64,000 nucleotides of DNA from Enterobacteriaceae bacterium UBA5654 (GTDB lineage: Bacteria; Pseudomonadota; Gammaproteobacteria; Enterobacterales; Enterobacteriaceae), in contig DIJC01000019.1 of assembly GCA_002421005.1 (NCBI GenBank), positions 1 through 64,000 of the forward strand, given 5' to 3'. The first letter of the stretch is position 1. Every line of letters starts with the position of its first letter. The notes under the pieces are model-generated. The model saw nothing but the letters and a program-made list of their open reading frames with translations. It did no database searches and was not told the origin of the DNA. The translations under genes were made by a program, and so were the position numbers. Below are positions 17,769 to 26,394 of this stretch, piece after piece.

Positions 17769-18458
17769 TCACGGCGCGCGTCGGTACATCCGCCTCGGGT
17801 GGCCGATTTTGCCGTACAGCATTTCGACGCACAAAAAACCCGTTTCAACACAGTGCTCCAGATAGCGGCGGGTGGTGGTTTTGCTTAACCCGGTTTCACT
17901 CACCACTTCATCCACGGAAAAACAGTGTGCGGCGCGATCGGTAAACAGCTTCTGTACCCGCGCCAGCGTGTTTTCTTCAATGCCTTTACTGCTGTTATCC
18001 AGCCGGTAGTTTTTGGCCTGCAACTGGTAGAGCGAATCCACGTTTTGCTGATCGACAATCTTCCATACCCGCTGCTGTTCGGCAAACTGCACAAAACGCT
18101 CCAGTGACTGGCTCAGGCGCTTCCAGGAAACGGGTTTGAGAATATAGTCGAACGCGCCGTTGCGGATCGCCTGGCTACAGGTGTCCATATCGCTGGCGGC
18201 GGTAATAAAAATCACCGTACAGTTGGCGCGTTGCAGCAGCGGATTATTCAGCAGGGTGATGCCCTTGCCGTCCGGCAGATAGTTATCCAGCAACACCAAT
18301 TGTGGCTGAAACGCGGTCATTTTTTCCTGCGCGTCGGCAAGCGTAGATGCAATGCCCACCAGCCGCAGGCGCGGGTGCTTATCGATCAGATCGGCATGCA
18401 GCCGGGCCAGCGTCGTTTCGTCTTCAATAATGAGCACATCAATCAGTTCATCTTGCAT
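17769..18458 (-). CDS. citB: Response regulator of citrate use (CitB/DpiA type)
   Basis: A 229-residue response regulator starting MQDELIDVLIIEDE. The receiver domain (about 6-122) has the acidic pair in IEDE, the phospho-acceptor Asp58 in LLDNYLPDG, and the conserved KP in DYILKPVSW. The C-terminal half is a winged-helix DNA-binding region (HCFSVDEVVSETGLSKTTTRRYLE), as in the CitB/DpiA/DcuR group. Its start overlaps the end of citA by 11 bp, so the two are translationally linked. Likely targets are the AT-rich repeats upstream of the carrier gene at 20229-20314. Confidence 0.92.
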   Translation of the reverse strand: MQDELIDVLIIEDETTLARLHADLIDKHPRLRLVGIASTLADAQEKMTAFQPQLVLLDNYLPDGKGITLLNNPLLQRANCTVIFITAASDMDTCSQAIRNGAFDYILKPVSWKRLSQSLERFVQFAEQQRVWKIVDQQNVDSLYQLQAKNYRLDNSSKGIEENTLARVQKLFTDRAAHCFSVDEVVSETGLSKTTTRRYLEHCVETGFLCVEMLYGKIGHPRRMYRRAP

Positions 18459-20073
18459 AGTGAGTCTCTTCCAGTTCCATTGCCGGGTGCCGGGCAGGAA
18501 TAAACAGCGAGAAAATCGCGCCGCGCGGCGCATTGTCGGTCACTTCTATCGAGCCGCCCGCCTGGGTAACATAACTTTCAATCAGATAGAGTCCAATGCC
18601 GTGGTCGCCTTTGGTTTTGGTGGTCATCCCACGCTCAAAGATCCGCTCGCGGATCTCCGGTTTTATGCCGACGCCCTGGTCGGCCACTTCAATAAGCAGC
18701 TCACGCTCGTTAAGGATCATCAGCACGTCGACCGGCTCGTGGGGCATCGGTGCGCGCTGGGTGGCTTCGATCGCGTTATCCAGCAGATTGCCGATAATGG
18801 AAATCAGCTCTGCTTCGGCGAGGGGCGGAAAGGGGTTATCGATCCGGCAGGCCGGGTCAAAATTTAGCTCGACGCCTTTTTCTCTGGCGCGCGCCGCTTT
18901 GCCGAGCAGCAGCCCGCAGAGCGTGGGGGAGCTAAAGCGCGCGGAGATAAAATCCAGCAGCTCCTGCGCGTGCTCCGACTGGGCCTGAATATAATGGATC
19001 GCCTCGTCGTAGCGCCCCATATGCAGCAGGCCGGACAGGGTCGTCATCCGGTTCAACTGCTCGTGGCGCATTATCCGCAGGTTGTCCACGTAGCGCTTCA
19101 CCTGGCTAAGCTGCGCGCTCAGGGAATCTATTTCATTGCGGTCGCGGAAGGTGATCACCCAGCCCTGCAATGCGCCCTCCAGCAGAATGCGGATGCGGCT
19201 GGCGATCACCGTCAGGTCGTTGAAACGGCAAATTTCGTCGTGGGTATCTTTAGCGTGCAGCGCTTGCGGAGTGAGAAACGGCACCGGCGCAATCACCTCA
19301 CCGATCAATTGCCCGCGCAGCTCGCGCGCGGGCTGGCTTAAGCCGAGCAGTTTGCGCGCCGCCTGGTTGATAACTTCAATGCGTAGCTGACTGTCGATGG
19401 CGATCACCCCTTCATAGATCGATTCCATCATTGCTTTTTGCTGGCGCACCAGCAGGCCGATTTCACGCGGCTCCAGCGAAAAAATCTGCTTTTTGATACT
19501 GCGAGTAAAAAACCACGAGAAAATAAACAGGGCGATCAGCAGCAGCACGGCGGCAATCAGAATGTTAACCACTTTGTTAACGGTAATGGTATCCAGATAA
19601 CTGGTCAGGTAGCCAACGGAGACGATGCCCACCACCTGACCCGCTTCATCAAAAATGGGGGCTTTGCTGCGCAGTGAAATTCCCAGCCCGCCCTTGCGGA
19701 TAGTGGTAATACTTTTGCCGTGCAGCACCTCTTCGTTGTCGCCGCCAACCAGTGTTTTTCCTACCCGGTCGGCATACACGGAATGGAACAGATGCACGCC
19801 TTTGCCATCGCCGATGACAATAAAACTGGCGTCGCTGTGCTGCGCTATTTTCTGCATGAAATCGTGGATCGCCGGGATATCTTTTTCAATGACCTGTTTA
19901 CGTAATCCGGGAATAAGAGCAATCTCTTCTGCCTGTATTTTTGCGCGGGTGCTCATCTCCTGATATAGCTGCCTGCCAACGTCGATATAATAATAGCTTC
20001 CCAGCAGTGCAAATAGCACTGAGAAAAAAACGACCAGGGAAATAAACAGCTTTATCTGGAAAGAGAATTTCAT
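18448..20073 (-). CDS. citA: Citrate-type sensor histidine kinase (CitA/DpiB family)
   Basis: A 541-residue membrane kinase: TM1 about 7-27, periplasmic PAS about 35-165, TM2 about 168-190, cytoplasmic PAS about 205-310, H-box LRIMRHEQLNRM with His337, then the ATPase domain (NLLDNAIEA, ADQGVGI, HGIGLYLI). In the periplasmic pocket Arg135 and Lys137 (LRSKAPIF) and His97 are kept. The position that is Arg in the characterised Klebsiella CitA (R-x-x-H) is His94 here (HLFH). Ligand specificity may therefore differ. The ATG at 20073 is preferred; an in-frame GTG lies 9 bases upstream. Confidence 0.92.
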   Translation of the reverse strand: MKFSFQIKLFISLVVFFSVLFALLGSYYYIDVGRQLYQEMSTRAKIQAEEIALIPGLRKQVIEKDIPAIHDFMQKIAQHSDASFIVIGDGKGVHLFHSVYADRVGKTLVGGDNEEVLHGKSITTIRKGGLGISLRSKAPIFDEAGQVVGIVSVGYLTSYLDTITVNKVVNILIAAVLLLIALFIFSWFFTRSIKKQIFSLEPREIGLLVRQQKAMMESIYEGVIAIDSQLRIEVINQAARKLLGLSQPARELRGQLIGEVIAPVPFLTPQALHAKDTHDEICRFNDLTVIASRIRILLEGALQGWVITFRDRNEIDSLSAQLSQVKRYVDNLRIMRHEQLNRMTTLSGLLHMGRYDEAIHYIQAQSEHAQELLDFISARFSSPTLCGLLLGKAARAREKGVELNFDPACRIDNPFPPLAEAELISIIGNLLDNAIEATQRAPMPHEPVDVLMILNERELLIEVADQGVGIKPEIRERIFERGMTTKTKGDHGIGLYLIESYVTQAGGSIEVTDNAPRGAIFSLFIPARHPAMELEETHYAR

Positions 20074-20148
20074 CGCGATCACGCACGGTTGCAGGAAAAA
20101 GACAATATATCATCTTTTTTTGCCCTGACGCCGGGTTTGCTGGAAAGT

Positions 20149-20164
20149 TGTGATCCCTTGCACA
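20149..20164. promoter_or_regulatory. Candidate CRP site between citA and the citrate carrier
   Basis: TGTGA-TCCCTT-GCACA differs from the CRP consensus TGTGA-N6-TCACA at one base. It lies 75 bp from the citA start and about 235 bp from the carrier start. Catabolite control of citrate fermentation operons is known in Klebsiella; control here is inferred. Confidence 0.6.
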
Positions 20165-20226
20165 GCACGCGGCAGCAGCCTGCTGCGCCAGCAAAATGTC
20201 AGATGTTATTTATTTGTATAAATCAG

Positions 20227-20314
20227 AAAAGAAACCATAAAAACCACGGAAATATTTAAGGCATTAATCACATAAAATAAAAGAAACCATTAAAACCATA
20301 GTCGCCATTAAAAC
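20227..20314 (+). promoter_or_regulatory. Triplicated AT-rich motif, candidate CitB binding sites
   Basis: CCATWAAAAC occurs three times on the plus strand, at 20235, 20287 and 20305. The first two are embedded in an 18-bp direct repeat (20229-20246 and 20281-20298) with one mismatch. Spacing is 52 and 18 bp. The region lies between divergent citA and the carrier gene, where CitB should bind. No gene is seen in 20074-20398. Confidence 0.55.
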
Positions 20315-20398
20315 TTCAATTTTAATATGCAGTTCCTCACATAAAGTAAGTCATTAGGGCTTTAAGCTGGCCGCACAAAATAACTAAGGGGCTTGATT

Positions 20399-21760
20399 AT
20401 GAGCACAACTGACGATTCTTTTATTGTTAACCATAAACCGATAGATATACCTCAACCCTCGCTGAAAGAGCGCTGGTGGCACATTATGGATAGCTGGAAG
20501 ATAGGCATTATTCCCCTGCCGCTGTTTTTGTTAGCCGGTGCGCTGATCGCTATTGATTGCCTCGGCGGTAAGCTGCCCAGCGATATTGTGGTGATGGTGG
20601 CCACGCTGGCATTCTTCGGCTTCGCCTGCGGCGAATTCGGCAAGCGCCTGCCGATTGTCGGCAAGCTGGGCGCGGCAGCGATTTGCGCCACTTTTATCCC
20701 TTCTGCGATGGTGTATTACGGCCTGCTGCCAGATGTGGTCGTGGAATCGACGACCAAATTCTACAAATCCACCAACATTCTCTATCTCTACATCTGCTGC
20801 ATTATCGTTGGCAGCATTATGAGCATGAACCGCACGGTGCTGATTCAGGGCTTTCTGCGCATTTTCTTCCCGATGCTGTGCGGTGAGATCGTCGGCATGA
20901 TTGTCGGGATGGGCGTGGGTCTGGCGCTGGGAATGGAGCCGTTCCAGATTTTCTTCTTCATTATTCTGCCTATTATGGCGGGCGGCGTCGGGGAAGGGGC
21001 GATCCCGCTGTCCATCGGTTACGCCACGCTGCTGCATATGGATCAGGGCGTGGCGCTGGGACGCGTGCTGCCAATGGTCATGCTCGGCGGCCTGACGGCG
21101 ATTATTATTTCCGGCTGCCTGAATCAACTGGGTAAACGTTACCCGCACCTCACCGGTGAAGGGCAACTGATGCCAAACCGCGCCAATGCCGACGGTCAGT
21201 CTTCACAGCCCGCGTTTTCCGGCAAAGCCGACGTCACCACCATTGCGGCGGGTGCGCTGCTGGCGGTGCTGCTTTATATGCTCGGTATGCTCGGCCACAA
21301 GCTGACGGGTCTGCCCGCGCCGGTCGGTATGCTGTTCGTGGCCGTGCTGGTCAAGCTGTGCAACGGTGCATCTCCCCGCCTGCTCGAAGGCTCGCAGGTG
21401 GTCTACAAATTCTTCCAGACCTCAGTGACCTATCCGATTCTTTTTGCCGTCGGCGTGGCGATCACCCCGTGGCAGGAACTGGTCAACGCTTTCACCCTGA
21501 GCAATCTGCTGGTGATTGTCAGCACCGTGTCGGCGCTGGTCGCCACCGGTTTCTTCGTCGGCAAAAAGATTGGTATGCACCCGATTGATGTGGCCATCGT
21601 CTCCTGCTGTCAGAGCGGGCAGGGCGGTACCGGCGACGTCGCCATCCTCACCGCGGGCAACCGTATGAGCCTGATGCCGTTCGCCCAGATTGCCACCCGC
21701 ATTGGCGGCGCAATTAACGTCTCCGTCTCGCTGCTGGTACTGGGCAACTTCCTCGTTTAA
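20399..21760 (+). CDS. 2HCT-family citrate carrier (CitS/CitW-like)
   Basis: A 453-residue integral membrane protein with about 11 hydrophobic segments. It belongs to the 2-hydroxycarboxylate transporter family: the paired reentrant-loop motifs are visible as GGVGEGAIPLS (about 195) and QSGQGGTGDVAIL (about 405), each with a GGxG-type element. Family members are Na+/citrate symporters (CitS), citrate/acetate exchangers (CitW of Klebsiella) or malate/lactate carriers. The length and the citrate-lyase context favour citrate. The ATG at 20399 follows AAGGGG. It heads the operon divergent from citAB, and no citT is present. Symporter versus exchanger cannot be decided by eye. Confidence 0.88.
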   Translation: MSTTDDSFIVNHKPIDIPQPSLKERWWHIMDSWKIGIIPLPLFLLAGALIAIDCLGGKLPSDIVVMVATLAFFGFACGEFGKRLPIVGKLGAAAICATFIPSAMVYYGLLPDVVVESTTKFYKSTNILYLYICCIIVGSIMSMNRTVLIQGFLRIFFPMLCGEIVGMIVGMGVGLALGMEPFQIFFFIILPIMAGGVGEGAIPLSIGYATLLHMDQGVALGRVLPMVMLGGLTAIIISGCLNQLGKRYPHLTGEGQLMPNRANADGQSSQPAFSGKADVTTIAAGALLAVLLYMLGMLGHKLTGLPAPVGMLFVAVLVKLCNGASPRLLEGSQVVYKFFQTSVTYPILFAVGVAITPWQELVNAFTLSNLLVIVSTVSALVATGFFVGKKIGMHPIDVAIVSCCQSGQGGTGDVAILTAGNRMSLMPFAQIATRIGGAINVSVSLLVLGNFLV

Positions 21761-21781
21761 TTGATGTACTCAGGAAAGACT

Positions 21782-22645
21782 ATGAAACTCGCAAGTTTTC
21801 TTTATCAGGGCGTTCGCAGCTACGGCATTGTGAATGCGCAAGGGGTGATTGATTTAGGGCGTCGCCTCGGAGACCGCTACGGCGATCTCAAAGCGCTGCT
21901 TCAGGGCAACGGGCTGGAGCAGGCCCGGCGTTTTGCCCGCGAGGCCGCCGACATCAGCATCGCCGACATCACCTTTTTACCGGTGATTGAGCAACCGGAA
22001 AAAATCCTCTGCGTCGGCATGAACTATGCCGAAAAGCGCAAAGAATTTGACCAGCATAATCCGGCTCCGACGCTGTTTGTGCGTTTCCCGGACTCACAAA
22101 CTGCGCATAACGCGCCGGTGCTGAAGCCGCGCCATTCCTGCGAATTCGACTACGAAGGCGAGCTGGCGGTGATCATCGGCAAAGGCGGAGAGAATATCCC
22201 GCAGGCGCAGGCGCTGGAACACGTTGCGGGTTACAGCTGCTATATGGACGGGTCTGCCCGCGACTGGCAGCACACCTGGTTTACCGCCGGGAAAAACTGG
22301 CGGCAGACCGGCGCGTTCGGGCCGTGGATGGCGACGGCGGATGAAATCCCCGATCCGCACCAGTTAGCGATCCGCACCTGGCTCAACGGGCGGATGGTGC
22401 AGGATGACAACACCAGCAGCATGATCCATCGGGTTGCTGAGCTTATCGAGTACATCAGCACTTTCACCCGTTTAAGCCCCGGTGACGTCATCATCACCGG
22501 TTCGCCGGGTGGCGTGGGTAAAAAGCGTAATCCGCCGCTGTTTATGAAAGAAGGCGATCGCATTGAAGTGGAAATCGAGCATATCGGCCACCTCAGCAAT
22601 GTGATTATGGAAGCGCCAGCGCAAACGCTGACGGCAGCGTATTAA
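21782..22645 (+). CDS. Fumarylacetoacetate hydrolase-family protein in the citrate operon
   Basis: A 287-residue FAH-superfamily protein, 21 bp after the carrier gene and 12 bp before citC. The C-terminal FAH domain (about 75-280) keeps the metal ligands Glu125 and Glu127 (DYEGELAV) and Asp156 (YMDGSARDWQ), plus the GDVIITGSPGGVG loop. The family lid motif N-Y-x-x-H-x-x-E reads NYAEKRKE, so the catalytic His of FAHD1-type oxaloacetate decarboxylases is Lys85, while Glu88 is kept. Family members act on oxaloacetate (decarboxylation or enol-keto tautomerisation) or on other acylpyruvates. A role on oxaloacetate from citrate lyase is inferred from context only. Confidence 0.85.
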   Translation: MKLASFLYQGVRSYGIVNAQGVIDLGRRLGDRYGDLKALLQGNGLEQARRFAREAADISIADITFLPVIEQPEKILCVGMNYAEKRKEFDQHNPAPTLFVRFPDSQTAHNAPVLKPRHSCEFDYEGELAVIIGKGGENIPQAQALEHVAGYSCYMDGSARDWQHTWFTAGKNWRQTGAFGPWMATADEIPDPHQLAIRTWLNGRMVQDDNTSSMIHRVAELIEYISTFTRLSPGDVIITGSPGGVGKKRNPPLFMKEGDRIEVEIEHIGHLSNVIMEAPAQTLTAAY

Positions 22646-22657
22646 CCAGGCGGCCGT

Positions 22658-23677
22658 ATGCACTCGCAACCTGCTATCGATTTTCGGGTCACGGAGGTGG
22701 CGCGCCACCCCGAGCGGTTAAGCCCGATCCGCGCGCTGCTGGCGGACAGCGGTCTGGGGCTGGACGGCGACATTACGCTGTTTGTCGAAGCGCGCGCCGG
22801 AACCCGGCTTGTCGGGTGCGCGGGGCTGGCGGCTAACGTCATCAAATGTGTGGCGGTAGAGGAGCAGCTTCGCGGCGTGAACTTAAGCGCCCGGCTGTTG
22901 GCGGAGGTGGAAAACGTGGCGCTGGCGCGCGGTCATTTCCATCTTTTCCTCTGTACCCGCCCATGTAACGAGGCGCGTTTTCAACAAAGCGGTTTCTGGC
23001 CGGTTGCGCGCAGCGGCAATAATGCGGTGCTGATGGAAAACACACCGCAGGGCATTGAGCGCTACTGCCGCTCGCTGCACCGCCACCGTCATGAGGGCGC
23101 GCGTACCGGCGCGATTGTGATGAACGCCAATCCGTTTACCCTCGGACACCGTCATCTGGTAGAGCAGGCGGCCAGGCAGTGCGACTGGCTGCACCTGTTT
23201 GTGGTGCGTGAGGATGCCTCGTTCTTTCCGTTCCGCGCCCGGCTCAACATGGTACGTGCGGGCGTGGCTCATCTGCCGAATGTGACGGTGCATGAAGGTT
23301 CGCAATACATCATTTCGCGCGCCACGTTTCCGGCGTATTTCCTCAAGGAGAGCGGCAGGGTACAGCAGGCGTGGAGTGAAATCGATGTGCTGATCTTCCG
23401 CGACTTTATCGCGCCAGCGCTGGGTGTGACTCACCGCTTCGTGGGATCGGAGCCGTTTTGTGACGTCACCCGCCAGTACAACCAGACGCTGCACGCGCTG
23501 TTGACCCCGCGCATTGCGGTTATCGAGCTGCCGCGCATCAAAGTCTCTGGTCATCCTGTTTCGGCCTCGGAAGTGCGCCGCTTGCTTAAAACAGAACAGT
23601 TTTCCCGCATCAGGGAAATCGTTCCCGAATCCACTTTCGCGCATCTCGAAGCGCATTACAGCGCGGAAGTCGTTTAA
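22658..23677 (+). CDS. citC: [Citrate (pro-3S)-lyase] ligase
   Basis: CitC acetylates the prosthetic group thiol of citrate lyase acyl carrier protein using acetate and ATP, activating the enzyme. The 339-residue protein has an N-terminal GNAT-like acetyltransferase region (about 1-125) and a C-terminal nucleotidyltransferase domain with the TxGH motif (NPFTLGHRHLVE, about 155-166) and the KVSGHPVSASEVRRLL ending typical of the family. It begins the citCDEFXG block, tightly packed with its neighbours. Confidence 0.95.
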   Translation: MHSQPAIDFRVTEVARHPERLSPIRALLADSGLGLDGDITLFVEARAGTRLVGCAGLAANVIKCVAVEEQLRGVNLSARLLAEVENVALARGHFHLFLCTRPCNEARFQQSGFWPVARSGNNAVLMENTPQGIERYCRSLHRHRHEGARTGAIVMNANPFTLGHRHLVEQAARQCDWLHLFVVREDASFFPFRARLNMVRAGVAHLPNVTVHEGSQYIISRATFPAYFLKESGRVQQAWSEIDVLIFRDFIAPALGVTHRFVGSEPFCDVTRQYNQTLHALLTPRIAVIELPRIKVSGHPVSASEVRRLLKTEQFSRIREIVPESTFAHLEAHYSAEVV

Positions 23678-23694
23678 TTTATCAGGAAGGCATT

Positions 23695-23988
23695 ATGAAA
23701 ATTGTAAGGGAGGCGCTGGCAGGAACCCAGGAATCCAGCGACCTGATGGTGAAAATCGCTCCCGCCGACGGCGAACTGGAGATTGTCATCCGCAGTGAAG
23801 TGATTAAGCAGTTTGGCGACCAGATCCGCCGGGTCGTTGAGGAGACGCTCAGCGCGATGGCGGTCCGCCAGGGGCTGATTATCATCGAAGATAAAGGCGC
23901 GCTGGACTGTGTGATCCGCGCCCGGCTTCAGGGCGCGCTGCTGCGCGCCGCCGAAGAACAAAATATCGACTGGGGGAAACTGCAATGA
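23695..23988 (+). CDS. citD: Citrate lyase acyl carrier protein (gamma subunit)
   Basis: A 97-residue carrier that bears the 2'-(5''-triphosphoribosyl)-3'-dephospho-CoA arm of citrate lyase. The attachment serine is expected at Ser14 in AGTQESSDLMV. The start at 23695 has an AGGAAGG ribosome site. Its stop overlaps the citE start (ATGA), indicating translational coupling. Confidence 0.95.
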   Translation: MKIVREALAGTQESSDLMVKIAPADGELEIVIRSEVIKQFGDQIRRVVEETLSAMAVRQGLIIIEDKGALDCVIRARLQGALLRAAEEQNIDWGKLQ

Positions 23989-24860
23989 GCCACCTCCGCC
24001 GCAGTATGCTGTTTCTGCCCGGCGCGAACGCCGCCATGCTCTCCACGGCGTTTATCTACCGCCCGGACTCCATCATGTTCGATCTGGAAGATGCCGTCGC
24101 GCTGCGTGAAAAAGACACCGCCCGCCTGCTGGTGTTTCACGCGCTGCAACATCCGATGTATCAGGATATCGAAACCGTGGTGCGCATTAATCCGCTCAGC
24201 ACGCCGTTCGGTCTTGCCGATCTGGAAGCCGCCGTGCGCGGGGGCGTTGACGTTATCCGTTTGCCCAAAACCGATTCGCCGGAAGATATCGACGAACTGG
24301 AAGGCCATCTGGCGCGTATTGAACGCGCGTGCGGGCGTGAGGTTGGCTCGACCAGGGTCATGGCGGCGATTGAATCGGCGATTGGCGTTATCAACGCGGT
24401 GGCGATTGCCCGCAGTTCTCCGCGCCTGATTGGTATTGCGCTGGCGGCGTTTGACTACGTAATGGATATGCAGACCGAACGCGGCGACGGCACCGAGCTG
24501 TTTTATGCCCGCTGCGCCGTTCTCCATGCTGCCCGCGCGGCCGGGATCGACGCTTTTGACGTGGTGTGGTCAGACGTCAACGATGAAGCCGGATTCCTGC
24601 GCGAGGTTGAATTAATCCGCCGGATGGGCTTCAACGGCAAATCGCTGATTAATCCCCGCCAGATCGACCTGCTGCACAACGCTTATGCTCCGACCCGGCA
24701 GGAAGTGGATCACGCCAGACGGGTTATCGAGGCGGCGGAAGAGGGCGCGCGTAACGGGCTGGGCGTCGTATCGCTCAACGGAAAAATGGTTGACGCACCG
24801 ATCATCGATCATGCGCAAAGAGTGCTGGAACGTGCGGCAGCGTCCGGCCTGCGCCGCTAA
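23985..24860 (+). CDS. citE: Citrate lyase beta subunit (citryl-ACP lyase)
   Basis: CitE cleaves citryl-ACP to acetyl-ACP and oxaloacetate. The 291-residue HpcH/HpaI-fold protein shows the N-terminal RRSMLFLPGANAAML, the MFDLEDAV metal-binding segment (about residues 26-33), and the GFNGKSLINPRQIDLLHNAY stretch near residue 215. It overlaps citD by 4 bp, and citF follows after 10 bp. Confidence 0.96.
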   Translation: MSHLRRSMLFLPGANAAMLSTAFIYRPDSIMFDLEDAVALREKDTARLLVFHALQHPMYQDIETVVRINPLSTPFGLADLEAAVRGGVDVIRLPKTDSPEDIDELEGHLARIERACGREVGSTRVMAAIESAIGVINAVAIARSSPRLIGIALAAFDYVMDMQTERGDGTELFYARCAVLHAARAAGIDAFDVVWSDVNDEAGFLREVELIRRMGFNGKSLINPRQIDLLHNAYAPTRQEVDHARRVIEAAEEGARNGLGVVSLNGKMVDAPIIDHAQRVLERAAASGLRR

Positions 24861-24870
24861 GGATGAAACA

Positions 24871-26394
24871 ATGAATCAGACAGAACTGCTCCACGTACAT
24901 TTTCCCCATCTGCGGGAGTTAAAACCTTTTGATACCGCTCACCGCGACACGCCCTGGCTTGCCGATCTCACGGCTAAACATCGTCGCAAGCTGTGCGACT
25001 CGCTGGAACAGGCGGTGGAGCGCAGCGGCCTGCGCGACGGCATGACCATCTCTTTTCACCATGCGTTTCGCGAAGGCGACCGGGTGATCAATAACGTCGT
25101 TGCCACGCTTGCCCGCATGGGCTTTAAAAACCTGACGCTGGCTTCCAGCTCGCTGATGACCTGCAACGATGCGCTGATTGAACATATCAAAAACGGTGTC
25201 ATTACCCGCATTTATACTTCCGGGATGCGCGGCAAACTGGCGGACGCCATCTCTCACGGGCTGATGGACGAGCCGGTGCAAATTCACTCCCACGGCGGGC
25301 GCGTCAGGCTGTTACAGGACGGAGAGCTAAACATTGACGTCGCGTTTCTCGGTGTGCCGTGCAGCGATGAGTTTGGCAACGCCAACGGCACGCACGGTAA
25401 ATCCTGCTGCGGCTCGCTCGGCTACGCGATGGTGGACGCCCACTTTGCCCGCCGCGTGGTGCTGCTCACCGAAGAAATCGTCCCGTTTCCGAATATGCCC
25501 GCCAGTCTGGCGCAGGATCGGGTCGATTACATCGTGCAGGTGGAGAGCGTCGGCGATCCGGCGAAAATCAGCGTTGGCGCGGCGCGGGTTACCAGCAACC
25601 CGCGTGAACTGATGATTGCCCGCTATGCGGCGGACGTTATCGAACACTCCGGCTACTTCAAAAACGGCTTCTCAATGCAGACCGGTTCCGGCGCGGCGGC
25701 GACCGCCTGTACCCGCTTTATGGAAGAGAAAATGGAGCGCAGCGGCGTGAAAGCGAGCTTCGCGCTCGGCGGGATCACCGGCAGCCTGGTGGATCTGCAC
25801 GAGAAAGGGCTGATTGAAAAGCTGCTGGACACCCAGTGTTTTGACGCCCAGGCGGCGGCGTCGCTGGCACGTAATCCTCATCACGTCGAAATCTCCACTA
25901 ACGTTTACGCCAACCCCGGCAGCAAGGCGGCAAGCTGCGACCAGCTTGACGTGGTGATTTTAAGCGCGCTGGAGATCGACACCGACTTTAACGTCAACGT
26001 GATTACCGGCTCCGATGGCGTGATGCGCGGCGCGTCCGGCGGTCACTGCGACGTGGCGGCAGCGGCGAATTTGACCATCGTGGTCGCTCCCCTGCTGCGC
26101 AGTCGTATTCCCACCGTGGTGAAGCGTGTGACCACGCGCTTAACGCCGGGGGAAAGCATTGATGTGCTGGTGACTGACCACGGTATTGCGGTCAATCCGG
26201 CGCGCCCGGAAATCCGCGAGCGGCTGACGGCGGCGGGGCTGAAAATTATGGATATCAACGCGCTGTACGAACGCGCCATTTCGCTAACTGGCGCACCAAA
26301 ACCGATTGAATTTACCGATAAGATCGTCGGGGTGATCCGCTACCGTGACGGCAGCGTGATCGACACCGTCCGACAGGTTAAGGAGTTCGAATAA
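24871..26394 (+). CDS. citF: Citrate lyase alpha subunit (citrate:acetyl-ACP transferase)
   Basis: CitF swaps acetyl for citrate on CitD, the first half-reaction of citrate lyase. It has 507 residues, as expected for the family, with the Ala/Gly-rich CoA-transferase-like regions TGSGAAATACTRFM and SDGVMRGASGGHCDVAAAA. I chose the ATG at 24871 (MNQTELLHVHFPHLRELKPF), ten bases past citE; a longer frame reading into citE is not conserved. Its stop overlaps the citX start (TAATG). Confidence 0.96.
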   Translation: MNQTELLHVHFPHLRELKPFDTAHRDTPWLADLTAKHRRKLCDSLEQAVERSGLRDGMTISFHHAFREGDRVINNVVATLARMGFKNLTLASSSLMTCNDALIEHIKNGVITRIYTSGMRGKLADAISHGLMDEPVQIHSHGGRVRLLQDGELNIDVAFLGVPCSDEFGNANGTHGKSCCGSLGYAMVDAHFARRVVLLTEEIVPFPNMPASLAQDRVDYIVQVESVGDPAKISVGAARVTSNPRELMIARYAADVIEHSGYFKNGFSMQTGSGAAATACTRFMEEKMERSGVKASFALGGITGSLVDLHEKGLIEKLLDTQCFDAQAAASLARNPHHVEISTNVYANPGSKAASCDQLDVVILSALEIDTDFNVNVITGSDGVMRGASGGHCDVAAAANLTIVVAPLLRSRIPTVVKRVTTRLTPGESIDVLVTDHGIAVNPARPEIRERLTAAGLKIMDINALYERAISLTGAPKPIEFTDKIVGVIRYRDGSVIDTVRQVKEFE

